The notes under the pieces are model-generated. The model was not told the DNA's origin and did not search any database. It saw nothing but the letters and a program-made list of their open reading frames with translations. Both the position numbers and the translations under genes were made by a program. Source: a virus. From it: 21,707 nucleotides of DNA. How positions within the stretch are numbered: the stretch's first letter is position 1; each line of letters begins with the position of its first letter. The stretch is from positions 1 through 21,707 of IMG/VR virus record IMGVR_UViG_3300032579_001191; one strand, 5' to 3'. Below, piece after piece: positions 6,977 to 13,745 of this stretch.

Positions 6977-8476
6977 TTAAGGTGCTGGGTAGTCGATTGC
7001 TATTCTGTTTATTCGTTGGGTCGTATCGAATGGTATGCTGCTTGGGTAACCGTATATTTGAAATTCAGAACCGCTTTCTTGTATCACTCCAAACGGCTGT
7101 ACTTGATAAGAAGCCCCATCGCTATTGGTTAACAATGAAGGCTGCTGCGTGACAACTACCTGTGTATTACTATTGGTTACGGATGATGGAAAATCAGGAA
7201 TGCCAATCCAATACGAAGAACCAGACATGCCATTTGCTCTAAAAACAACAGAGTCTATATTTTTTACCACATGGCCAACAAAATCAGAACCCGACTTATA
7301 GACATCAACAACAATCCTTCCATCGATATCAGTCGGTGCTGGCGGCGCATCACTGACCGTATTATTAATCGCAAGCGGTGCATTGATAGCTGTCTCGACA
7401 TCGACAGTTGGGTCGTTTAAGACGAACCCCCAATTTAACGTGACAGGGTTATCTACACTGTAATTATCCTGTGGAATGGAGACGAGTAATGTTTTGCCAT
7501 TATTAACGGTTTTTGGGTGGTTAATATTTGAATTGGTTAAGTGAATGGTGCCGCTTGCATCTGACAAGAAGCTGATTATTTGGATAGGTTGAGTGGCGTT
7601 TGCCACGTTTAACCATAGATAAATCGGCGTTTCTTCGCCAATAACTGTGACGCGGTTTAATCCTGCTTCGTCTGACGTGTAATACATATCAAACGTTGGA
7701 GCAATGTAGTCATGTGGCAAACGCTTCCAAAATTGCGCCACAATGGCTTTTTGATTCTCAATTTCTGAACCAATTTCAAAAACATTTCCCATTGTTTTGA
7801 ATTTATTATCATCGGTAGCAATGGTTGAAAACCCAGCTAAAATTTTACTCTGGGCGTAAAGTGCCCAAACGCCATAGCCAAGTTCGGCGTGAACATCTTG
7901 ACCGTTGGCGTAAAGTTTTGCAGTCGCGTAAATACCACCAACAGCAATCGCCTCGAAAATACGATTTTCAAGGGCAGTTAAGCGATCAAGCATATCCTGA
8001 TGGTTATGACCAATGGCCGCAAAATTGGCATTGACCCACGACTGTGTGGCTGTGATTGCGTTGGTATCAACGACAATCGATATAGCAGGGTTATCAATCT
8101 GCACCACCGCTTTGAGTCGATAATCAACTGCCGACAGGCTATCGGCGGTGGGTTTTTGTACTTCGGGTAAACTACCCACCCATACAAGCACCCCATCACT
8201 ATCAATCAATCCAAACTCACGAATGGTAAAACCACCCACGTCGACAGGGACGACACACACAATCTCGTACTTGTTTGGGGCGACAAGATTGACAGACTCG
8301 ACCTTGCCTTGGTGACGCTTGGCGACCAAGGTTTGCTTGTCAAGGCGTGTACTGAAGTCGACATTAACGCCTTGTCCCACCGCAAAGTCAGTAATATGCA
8401 AGGGTGTCCCACCTGCATTACTGGCGGTAGCGATTTTGGCAGCGCCCGCGTTTGTTAAGAGTAATTGATAGCTCAT
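6977..8476 (-). CDS. H: Tail fibre protein gpH
   Basis: Protein of 499 residues. The N-terminal 165 residues are the conserved tail-collar/fibre attachment domain of P2-like and Mu-like fibres: TNAGAAKIATA, HITDFAVGQG, the GGFTIREFGLIDSDGVLVWV strand and ATQSWVNANFAAIGHNH, leading into a short helix DMLDRLTALENRI. The C-terminal 330 residues are variable, beta-rich and Ser/Thr/Asn-rich, as expected for a receptor-binding region, and end with RIAIDYPAP. No tail-fibre assembly chaperone (gpG) follows; the sheath begins 18 bp downstream. The fibre may therefore fold without a dedicated chaperone or the chaperone may lie elsewhere. Confidence 0.9.
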   Translation of the reverse strand: MSYQLLLTNAGAAKIATASNAGGTPLHITDFAVGQGVNVDFSTRLDKQTLVAKRHQGKVESVNLVAPNKYEIVCVVPVDVGGFTIREFGLIDSDGVLVWVGSLPEVQKPTADSLSAVDYRLKAVVQIDNPAISIVVDTNAITATQSWVNANFAAIGHNHQDMLDRLTALENRIFEAIAVGGIYATAKLYANGQDVHAELGYGVWALYAQSKILAGFSTIATDDNKFKTMGNVFEIGSEIENQKAIVAQFWKRLPHDYIAPTFDMYYTSDEAGLNRVTVIGEETPIYLWLNVANATQPIQIISFLSDASGTIHLTNSNINHPKTVNNGKTLLVSIPQDNYSVDNPVTLNWGFVLNDPTVDVETAINAPLAINNTVSDAPPAPTDIDGRIVVDVYKSGSDFVGHVVKNIDSVVFRANGMSGSSYWIGIPDFPSSVTNSNTQVVVTQQPSLLTNSDGASYQVQPFGVIQESGSEFQIYGYPSSIPFDTTQRINRIAIDYPAP

Positions 8477-8496
8477 AGTCGTATTAAGTCAGTTGA

Positions 8497-8919
8497 TTAA
8501 ACGGTTGGTAAGTCTAGGCCACGGTCACTGAGCACGTATTGACCATTTACCAGGCGCAGCTCAAGGTGGCGTTTTTCGTTAGCCTTGATGATTAGTGGAT
8601 AACTTGCGATAAAATAATTGGCTTTGTCAGCATTGGCTTTGGCAATATCAACAATCGGTTGTTTGGCGATATGGATGTTGAGCGCAAGCTCTGCGTCACC
8701 GGTGTTGTCGACCGCAAATACCATGCTGTCTTGATGGGTGCGTAGTAGCCCGTCATTGACGACCAGCTCGGCAGTGCCTGAATGCCCTGTGCCGTCGATA
8801 TTGACTAGATTTGGAATTGTGGTTTGTCCATCTTCTTTAAACTCAATAGGATAAAAAGGCATGGCGACAGCAAGTGCAACGGCTAAAATAACGCCTTGGG
8901 GTTGACATAAGTTTGACAT
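8497..8919 (-). CDS. Hypothetical protein (140 aa) between baseplate gene I and fibre gene H
   Basis: Not recognised. Protein of 140 residues with a hydrophobic N-terminal stretch (GVILAVALAVAMPFYPIEF, residues 9-27) followed by a soluble region rich in beta-type sequence (TAELVVNDG, HLELRLVNGQYVLSDRGLDL). The stretch could be a membrane anchor or the core of a virion domain; there is no convincing signal-peptidase site. The start is backed by AAGGA eight bases upstream. In P2 gene H directly follows I, so this is an extra gene placed inside the baseplate-fibre operon. A structural or adaptor role next to the fibre is a guess from position only. Confidence 0.75.
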   Translation of the reverse strand: MSNLCQPQGVILAVALAVAMPFYPIEFKEDGQTTIPNLVNIDGTGHSGTAELVVNDGLLRTHQDSMVFAVDNTGDAELALNIHIAKQPIVDIAKANADKANYFIASYPLIIKANEKRHLELRLVNGQYVLSDRGLDLPTV

Positions 8920-8934
8920 AATAAAGTCCTTTAG

Positions 8935-9507
8935 TTAGGTGGAAACAGTAAGTTCAACGCCGACCACGGGGACGGCATAGGCAGCAATAACAGCGGGTAA
9001 GGTGTAACCTAGATAAACGTCGTAGTGAGCGGATAAGCGTTTGACCGCGTCTATCATGGCTCGTATTTGTAAAATATTGTCAGCGATAATACCTGTCGTT
9101 GGGTGTACCTCGACGCTAAAAGTACCTGCTTTGCCACGGGGTGATTTTTGAAACCACTCAATGATGCTAGCGTCATAATTCATGGCTGACAGTGAGCGTT
9201 TGACGGCACTAAGTGTTCCTTTACGCTCATGCACCCAAAGACTGTCACGGATGACTTGGCGTTTGGTCTCGGCTGTCCAGTTGTCGTTCCATTCGTCCAC
9301 GCTCCAAGCATAGGCAAGGTAAGGCAACAAACTATCGGGGGCGGTGTCTACGTCCCAGATAGTGTCAAACGGCACTGGTATTGGCTCAAGCTTGGCGGTT
9401 GCTCCTGCTAGCGCATGCTCCAGTGGACGGCTATTGGCGGGGAGTAGCGATTGATAGCGATCATTGATAGCGATTGGTGGCTGGGTAGGGTCGGCGGTAT
9501 AAATCAT
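8935..9507 (-). CDS. I: Baseplate/tail protein gpI
   Basis: Protein of 190 residues (P2 I 176). Family landmarks: SLLPANSRPLEHAL near residue 20, PFDTIWDVDTAPDSLLPYLA then YAWSVDEWND, KRQVIRDSLWVHERKGT and ALSAMNYDASIIEWFQKSP. This is the phage tail protein I family, part of the P2 baseplate wedge. The start overlaps the stop of J (ATGA-type overlap), with GGAGGG just upstream of the ATG, so translation is coupled. The C-terminal tail is hydrophobic and Val/Ala-rich. Confidence 0.93.
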   Translation of the reverse strand: MIYTADPTQPPIAINDRYQSLLPANSRPLEHALAGATAKLEPIPVPFDTIWDVDTAPDSLLPYLAYAWSVDEWNDNWTAETKRQVIRDSLWVHERKGTLSAVKRSLSAMNYDASIIEWFQKSPRGKAGTFSVEVHPTTGIIADNILQIRAMIDAVKRLSAHYDVYLGYTLPAVIAAYAVPVVGVELTVST

Positions 9508-10445
9508 GTACCCTCCGATTTGGCAATGATGTTATAGCCTGTGCAATGAGCCACTTCGCCAATGGCGGTCATCACGTCATTTTTGGGTTCGGTCAATTCA
9601 ATACGGCTAACACACATCACGTCTAGCGCCCCAATGATACGGCTGGTTGCCACGCGCGCGTTTGGCTTAAAGTTGTCTGTGAGATACGCTCGTAGGGAAG
9701 TCATGCCTTGGCTCAAAATCAACTGGGGACTAATGCCGTTTTTGACATAGACGACAGCATCGATACGGTAGGCTTTGGCGGTGGCAGACTGGACACGCAC
9801 TAAATCCGTTAAAGGTCGCACGTCATCGGCGACAAGCGCGTTATATACATCAGTCACCGCTTGGGCTGACACGCCTACAGTCTTGTTTGCTTGCACAAGT
9901 ACGTCGCCATCAATTTGCCCAGCTAAATAAACATCCACTTCAGTAGGGGCAGGGCTATGGACGGTGACACTATGCACTTCGGCACTGGCTGATAAGGCGT
10001 GGAATTCATAACTGCCTGCAGAACCTGCCATTGTCATCGCTTCAACGGACAAGGCTAGGCGGTAGCGGTAGTCGTCATCGGTCTCGTAAATCGCAGTTTT
10101 TGGCGGAGTGGCAGTTTTGTCCTCGGCTTGTAATAATTTACGCTCGAGGCGGTAATAGGTTACGCCAATATGGTCAAGGTCTGACCCTGTAGCGAATGCC
10201 AACATCAAGCTACGGGCTTTGCGATTAATTTCGCTAATCTTTAATACATAGCGGTAGGCGAGAACTTCGATAATTTTGTTAATCGGCTCGGATTCAAGGC
10301 TTAATGCGGCTTGAATGGGGTGGTCATCGGCAAATTTTGCAGATAGCTCGGCACGGATACGGGTGACCTCAAGCTCAAAGTCTATCGGCTCAAGCACGTT
10401 TGGCAAGGGTAATCCTGCTAGGTTGATGGCATTGTAAACGCTCAT
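9504..10445 (-). CDS. J: Baseplate wedge protein gpJ
   Basis: Protein of 313 residues (P2 J 302). It shows the baseplate J-like pattern: LAGLPLPNVLEPIDFELEVT at residues 9-28, LSLESEPINKIIEVLAYRYV, LAFATGSDLDHIGVTYYRLE, DDDYRYRLALSVEAMTMAGS and YEFHALSASAEVHSVTVHSP, then a C-terminal half with VSAQAVTDVYNAL and RPLTDLVRV. With I and W it forms the wedge of the contractile-tail baseplate. It overlaps W upstream and I downstream by 4 bp, an arrangement consistent with fixed stoichiometric synthesis. Confidence 0.94.
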   Translation of the reverse strand: MSVYNAINLAGLPLPNVLEPIDFELEVTRIRAELSAKFADDHPIQAALSLESEPINKIIEVLAYRYVLKISEINRKARSLMLAFATGSDLDHIGVTYYRLERKLLQAEDKTATPPKTAIYETDDDYRYRLALSVEAMTMAGSAGSYEFHALSASAEVHSVTVHSPAPTEVDVYLAGQIDGDVLVQANKTVGVSAQAVTDVYNALVADDVRPLTDLVRVQSATAKAYRIDAVVYVKNGISPQLILSQGMTSLRAYLTDNFKPNARVATSRIIGALDVMCVSRIELTEPKNDVMTAIGEVAHCTGYNIIAKSEGT

Positions 10446-10825
10446 GATGCCCCCCGTGCCAGTGTCAAAGTGGTAGGTAGTTTCGTATTGTCGCTACGGC
10501 GCAAATCTAGTAATACGTTAACGCCTGTGTTGCCTGTGTCATTGGTGCCGTCTGCATTCATGGATAATTGGACTTGACGTACTTTGACCCGTGGTTCCCA
10601 TTTGATAATCGCGGTGGCAATGGCTGCCATCATTTTTAGTTTGGTCGCTGGGTTCACCGGCTGGTCAATCAAAAACGGAATCAAACTGCCATACTCACGG
10701 CGCAGCAGACGGCTGCCAATCGGGGTCATTAACAAATCATAGATGGATTGTTTTAGATGGTAGTCAGGTGATAATAGTGCGCCCGTGGTACGGCTCATGC
10801 CCATGGCAAAATTGATATCCATCAT
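10442..10825 (-). CDS. W: Baseplate wedge protein gpW (gp25-like)
   Basis: Protein of 127 residues (P2 W 115). The sequence is typical of the gp25/lysozyme-like wedge family: an N-terminal MGMSRTTGALL, DYHLKQSIYDLLMTPIGSRL, RREYGSLIPFLIDQP and IIKWEPRVKVRQVQL. Two adjacent ATG codons (10825 and 10822) overlap the stop of V; AGGGG lies upstream and either could be used. Its role is to connect the wedge to the central hub, where the sheath starts to polymerise. Confidence 0.93.
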   Translation of the reverse strand: MMDINFAMGMSRTTGALLSPDYHLKQSIYDLLMTPIGSRLLRREYGSLIPFLIDQPVNPATKLKMMAAIATAIIKWEPRVKVRQVQLSMNADGTNDTGNTGVNVLLDLRRSDNTKLPTTLTLARGAS

Positions 10826-11370
10826 TGCGGCGCCCCTGTTGTCGAGTTACCGCCCATGACGCCACCATGTTTGTGTTTTTGTAGGCTGATTGACCCTGCG
10901 ACGGTGTCACCGTCTGAATGGATATTGCCATCAACTTGGACATTACCATTCACCGCTAAATTGCCGGTGAGTGTGGTGCTGTTAACATCAAAGATAACGT
11001 CGTTAATCTTTAATATTAGCTGGCTATCTTGGGTGTTAACGCTTAAAAAATCGCTATCGTTAAAACGCACGCGAATTTCGTTGGGGTCGTTTGATGGGCT
11101 TGGGTATTGATTGCTGTAAAGCGATAAAACAGGGATGGCGTTGGCAAGCTCACCACTTGGACTGACTAACAAAAATTGTTCACCGACGGATGGGCAACGC
11201 CATACACGCACTTGTCCAGCCGCCAAGGCAGGTATAGGCAACCAGTCAGTTTGGTTGTCGCCGACGTCTAGGCGCATGGTTTGGTCGTCTGGGTTGACGT
11301 CAAACACAGTGCCAATGGTGGCAATGTTATGTAAGCGGCGTTGTTGTTCGGATAAAATTTGCGCAGTCAT
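10822..11370 (-). CDS. V: Baseplate spike protein gpV
   Basis: Protein of 182 residues (P2 V 211). An N-terminal OB-fold region (LHNIATIGTVFDVNPDDQTM, DWLPIPALAAGQVRVWRCPS, VGEQFLLVSPSGELANAIPV) is followed by beta-helix repeats (LTGNLAVNGNVQVDGNIHSD) and the apex motif KHKHGGV. In P2-type spikes the HxH histidines bind an iron ion at the tip of the trimer. This is the membrane-piercing tip under the tail tube. It begins the V-W-J-I-H operon downstream of a strong terminator-like dyad, in keeping with the separate late promoter PV known in P2. Confidence 0.93.
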   Translation of the reverse strand: MTAQILSEQQRRLHNIATIGTVFDVNPDDQTMRLDVGDNQTDWLPIPALAAGQVRVWRCPSVGEQFLLVSPSGELANAIPVLSLYSNQYPSPSNDPNEIRVRFNDSDFLSVNTQDSQLILKINDVIFDVNSTTLTGNLAVNGNVQVDGNIHSDGDTVAGSISLQKHKHGGVMGGNSTTGAPQ

Positions 11371-11430
11371 GGCTCAGTACCTAATGATTGGGTAAAGTGT
11401 GGCATGAGTGAGCAATGGGTAAAATAAGCA

Positions 11431-11460
11431 AAAGACCGCAATCAATAATTGCGGTCTTTT
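11431..11460. terminator. Perfect 12-bp dyad AAAGACCGCAAT/ATTGCGGTCTTT with T tract (copy 1)
   Basis: Arms 11431-11442 and 11448-11459 with a 5-nt loop and T runs on both strands, so it can act as a bidirectional intrinsic terminator. It lies just after the 85-residue gene and 61 bp before V. A nearly identical dyad stands between O and P (18810-18840). Ending transcription of the cargo cassette is the simplest role; an operator role for a late promoter is an alternative. Confidence 0.75.
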
Positions 11461-11475
11461 TATGGTTAGGGATAA

Positions 11476-11733
11476 TTAAGCGATTTTAAAATCTTGGTAG
11501 GTGATTTTGTTCAGGCGGTCAAGGTTATCATCATGCGTACCGACAATAAGCTGTTTTAGGCGGTCGGCTTTTTCGTCATTGTTCATGACTTGGGTTGCCA
11601 TATAAAACAAAATGTCGTGGGTAGAAATAATTAGGTTTGATAGGCTCTGTGGTAGTCGGCTGTGGTTGTCTACAAGGGTAACATTTGAGCCGTCAATGTA
11701 AATGGTATATTGGCTAGATTTTAAAGTTTTCAT
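11476..11733 (-). CDS. Hypothetical small protein (85 aa) in the S-V cargo cassette
   Basis: Not recognised. Protein of 85 residues starting MKTLKSSQYTIYIDGSNVTL, with a helical, charged C-terminal half (NNDEKADRLKQLIVGTHDDN, LDRLNKI). No signal peptide or membrane segment. The start has AAGGA about seven bases upstream. It lies between the methylase terminator and the dyad before V, so it is a separate transcription unit inside the cassette. Bounded by terminators on both sides, it looks like an independently expressed cargo gene; functions such as host interference are possible but nothing in the sequence shows this. Confidence 0.7.
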   Translation of the reverse strand: MKTLKSSQYTIYIDGSNVTLVDNHSRLPQSLSNLIISTHDILFYMATQVMNNDEKADRLKQLIVGTHDDNLDRLNKITYQDFKIA

Positions 11734-11834
11734 CGTGGTTTTCCTTTTTTTAGGGCTTCCGATTTCAGGCGGTTGCCGTTGGGTGTAGCGACAGTATCAC
11801 TCTGGTGGCAAAGGATAGCCAGTCTTGTTTGCAT
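11730..11834 (-). CDS. Possible small leader ORF (34 aa) upstream of the 85-aa gene
   Basis: ATG at 11834 opens a 34-codon frame (MQTRLAILCHQSDTVATPNG, then NRLKSEALKKGKPR) whose TGA overlaps the ATG of the 85-residue gene by the ATGA arrangement. No Shine-Dalgarno is seen, because the ATG sits at the end of the T tract of the methylase terminator. It may be a translated leader or chance; the overlap and basic C-terminus are the only support. Confidence 0.3.
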   Translation of the reverse strand: MQTRLAILCHQSDTVATPNGNRLKSEALKKGKPR

Positions 11835-11835
11835 A

Positions 11836-11863
11836 AAAAACGTGTCCACTGCGACACGTTTTT
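11836..11863. terminator. Bidirectional intrinsic terminator after the methylase gene
   Basis: Inverted repeat AAAAACGTGTC/GACACGTTTTT (11836-11846 and 11853-11863) with a 6-nt loop and A/T tracts on both sides. It lies 18 bp past the methylase stop on the minus strand. An outer pair TCTTGTTT/AAACAAGA (11823-11830 and 11873-11880) extends the symmetry. Confidence 0.82.
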
Positions 11864-11880
11864 ATTGGTTAAAAACAAGA

Positions 11881-12720
11881 TTAGAAACGATAAATCATAT
11901 TATCTTCATAAGCTCGTTCATGATTGACATGAGCCTGAATGGTGACACGCTCAAAACCGCCTAGCCTTTGCCAATCGTCATTATTTAGTTGTTTGAGATA
12001 ATCCAAATAATCCATTAGCTCGGACTTGGTCGAACTAAAGAAAATATAGGGCGGACGGGTCAAACTCATTAAATATAAAAAATCGACCATCGCAAAATAT
12101 TTTTCTTGCTTATACGCCCCTTGCCCTGTGTAAAGATAAGGTGGGTCTAGCAAAAATAGGGTTTTTGGCTGGTCTTTATATCTTGCCATTAGCGTTGTAT
12201 AGGATTCTGTCGTGACAACCAATCCATCCAAATAGCCAGTTGCTTGCTCATAGGGGCTACGACGTACGGTGTTATAAAAAGTGTTGCTATATAATTCATC
12301 AAGTGTGCGGACTTGCTTCCCACTAAACAATAACCAGTTTGCTACGCTATGCACATCAATAAATCCATCAAAGGATTTGATGATACCAATAACCACTTCT
12401 TTGTCATTTTGCGATAATGCTTTTTGCCGTGGCAAATGTTCAATGGCACTATAAATTTGTTGGCGTAGTCGCTCGGTATCCTCGATATAATTAAGGCGGT
12501 CAACATAGCCATCAAAATCGTTGTAAACCACTGTGGCTTTTGGTAGTAAATGCTTGGCGTTATGAGCGAGTAAGCCACTGCCACCGAACACATCTACCAC
12601 TGTCCAACCCTCACCGTCATCAATAATATTGGCGTTAATAATATGGCGAAATGCTTTAATAAAATTACGTTTTTGCCCAATAAATGATAGCGGGGCTTTA
12701 CTATAGGGAATTTTTGTCAT
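11881..12720 (-). CDS. DNA adenine methyltransferase, D12 (Dam-like) class
   Basis: The ATG at 12720 is preferred (279 residues): AAAGGA lies about eight bases upstream, and similarity starts with PYSKAPLSFIGQKRNF (the FxGxK motif, residues 12-18). An upstream frame extension to 12783 exists but lies wholly inside the Com-like gene. FGGSG (residues 45-49) is the AdoMet-binding turn and LLDPPYLY (DPPY 192-195) the catalytic motif of N6-adenine methylases. It is expected to methylate phage or host DNA, protecting against restriction; the target site cannot be read from sequence. The start lies within the last codons of the Com-like gene, copying the com-mom layout of phage Mu, and its ribosome-binding site can be hidden by a stem. 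Confidence 0.9.
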   Translation of the reverse strand: MTKIPYSKAPLSFIGQKRNFIKAFRHIINANIIDDGEGWTVVDVFGGSGLLAHNAKHLLPKATVVYNDFDGYVDRLNYIEDTERLRQQIYSAIEHLPRQKALSQNDKEVVIGIIKSFDGFIDVHSVANWLLFSGKQVRTLDELYSNTFYNTVRRSPYEQATGYLDGLVVTTESYTTLMARYKDQPKTLFLLDPPYLYTGQGAYKQEKYFAMVDFLYLMSLTRPPYIFFSSTKSELMDYLDYLKQLNNDDWQRLGGFERVTIQAHVNHERAYEDNMIYRF

Positions 12721-12892
12721 GACTGCGTCCTTTGGATTGATTAAGGCGTTCTGGACGCTCATGGTTTGGACGCTCGATGGCATTCTTGAAAGTATTTAAA
12801 GTCTTGCATCGTGGACATTTAACGGCGACCACTGCCTCACCAGTCATGCGAAAAAGTAATTTTTCGCAGACATTGCAACGATAATCTTGCAT
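12701..12892 (-). CDS. com: Com-like zinc-finger translational regulator
   Basis: Protein of 63 residues, MQDYRCNVCEKLLFRM at the N-terminus, with a four-cysteine finger (C6, C9, C26, C29; RCNVCEKLLF ... VKCPRCKTLN) followed by a basic, polar tail. This is the Com family of Mu and Mu-like prophages; Mu Com is 62 residues with the same RCxxCxKLLF and IRCPRCK signatures. In Mu, Com binds mom mRNA and melts a stem that blocks its translation. Here the next gene is an adenine methylase rather than mom, and its start lies inside the com end. The start has AAGGAA upstream. It follows tail completion gene S by 8 bp. Confidence 0.88.
   Translation of the reverse strand: MQDYRCNVCEKLLFRMTGEAVVAVKCPRCKTLNTFKNAIERPNHERPERLNQSKGRSHDKNSL
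12725..12773 (-). promoter_or_regulatory. Candidate translation-inhibitory stem hiding the methylase ribosome-binding site
   Basis: In the com-methylase mRNA, GGACGC (12725-12730) includes part of the methylase AAAGGA signal. It is complementary to GCGTCC at 12753-12758 (22-nt loop) and to a second copy at 12768-12773; both lie in a tandem GAGCGTCCA motif coding ERP in Com. Either 6-bp GC-rich stem would block initiation at 12720. Confidence 0.5.
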
Positions 12893-12900
12893 AGTTTCCT

Positions 12901-13353
12901 TCAGTTAAGATTCATAAAAAAATTCTCAAATTCTTCGATGATAAGCTGCTCATCCTCGCTACTAAATCCCACCGTTTCCCTTACCGCATATTGTACCGCT
13001 CGGGCATTGGGCGATGGCTGGGCAACTTGTCCGTATTGATGTACCGCCATAATCGCGGCCAACCGCCCTGCAAATCCAATCTCGGCATGGTTCGAGCTGT
13101 AGGCAGTTTTCAGCTGGCGATGGGCTTTTGTAAACATTGCTCCCGTTTTGACCCGCTTACCCCGAAATTTGCGGGGTTTGGCTTTACGGGGGACAAATCC
13201 CGCACCGCTTGGGTCACGTTGTGAGCGGATACGCTGTGACCATTTTTGCTTGATTTTGGTACTGATACGTTGCATTAGACGGCTTTTGCCGTTGTCGTCA
13301 AGCTGGTCGTCAATGCGTTGTAGCCAGTCGCTTAATCCGCTAAAGTCGCTCAT
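12901..13353 (-). CDS. S: Tail completion protein gpS
   Basis: Protein of 150 residues, the P2 gpS length (150). Landmarks of the virion morphogenesis/tail completion family: LSDWLQRIDDQLDDNGKSRL, RISTKIKQKWSQRIRSQRDP, GAGFVPRKAKP and IGFAGRLAAIMAVHQYGQVA. It is needed to finish the tail so that it joins the head. The start overlaps the stop of R by 4 bp. Basic N-terminal half, acidic C-terminal end (EDEQLIIEEFENFFMN). Confidence 0.93.
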   Translation of the reverse strand: MSDFSGLSDWLQRIDDQLDDNGKSRLMQRISTKIKQKWSQRIRSQRDPSGAGFVPRKAKPRKFRGKRVKTGAMFTKAHRQLKTAYSSNHAEIGFAGRLAAIMAVHQYGQVAQPSPNARAVQYAVRETVGFSSEDEQLIIEEFENFFMNLN

Positions 13354-13745
13354 GGCTGGACGATTGCTCCATTGATAAAGGTGCTAAGTGCTTCTGACCA
13401 AACAAGCGGATAGCAGATAGTGGTCGTGCCATCGGTGGCGATGCTGAGCTTATCTGATAAGGCAATATCAATCTGTAAGTCGTAAGTCTCAAGATCTATC
13501 ACATCACAGTCAAAGTTAAGCTGTGGCGTGTCAAGTGAGCGACCCTCAAACCAAATACGGATAAAGCCTATCACGTCAAACGGGCTAGGCAGTCGGCAGT
13601 CAAGCAAGATAAAACGGGCGATGTAGTTGACGGTGTGGGTGTCCTTGCCAAGTTCGCCATTGACGATTTGGAGCTGGGTATTGTCGCCTGTTAGCTCGGG
13701 GAAACGGGCTAACAGGTCGTTTTTAAGGTCGATTAGGTATTTCAT
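13350..13745 (-). CDS. R: Tail completion protein gpR
   Basis: Protein of 131 residues (P2 R 155). The pattern YNYIARFILLDxRL near residue 40 (here VNYIARFILLDCRLPSPFDV) and the FDCDVIDLETYDLQIDIALS segment near residue 78 match the GpR family. P2 R and S together complete the tail end that joins the head. It overlaps S downstream and the endolysin upstream by 4 bp each, so no space is left for Rz/Rz1 (lysB, lysC) genes, which lie between K and R in P2. Confidence 0.88.
   Translation of the reverse strand: MKYLIDLKNDLLARFPELTGDNTQLQIVNGELGKDTHTVNYIARFILLDCRLPSPFDVIGFIRIWFEGRSLDTPQLNFDCDVIDLETYDLQIDIALSDKLSIATDGTTTICYPLVWSEALSTFINGAIVQP

Noticed and set aside
11431-11460. GCGGT-containing repeat as a DNA uptake sequence
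   Set aside because: It resembles Pasteurellaceae uptake cores only in part (neither AAGTGCGGT nor ACAAGCGGT is present) and only two copies occur, both as hairpins.
12721-12783. Longer methylase start at 12783
   Set aside because: The extension lies wholly in com, lacks family similarity, and the start at 12720 has a good Shine-Dalgarno.
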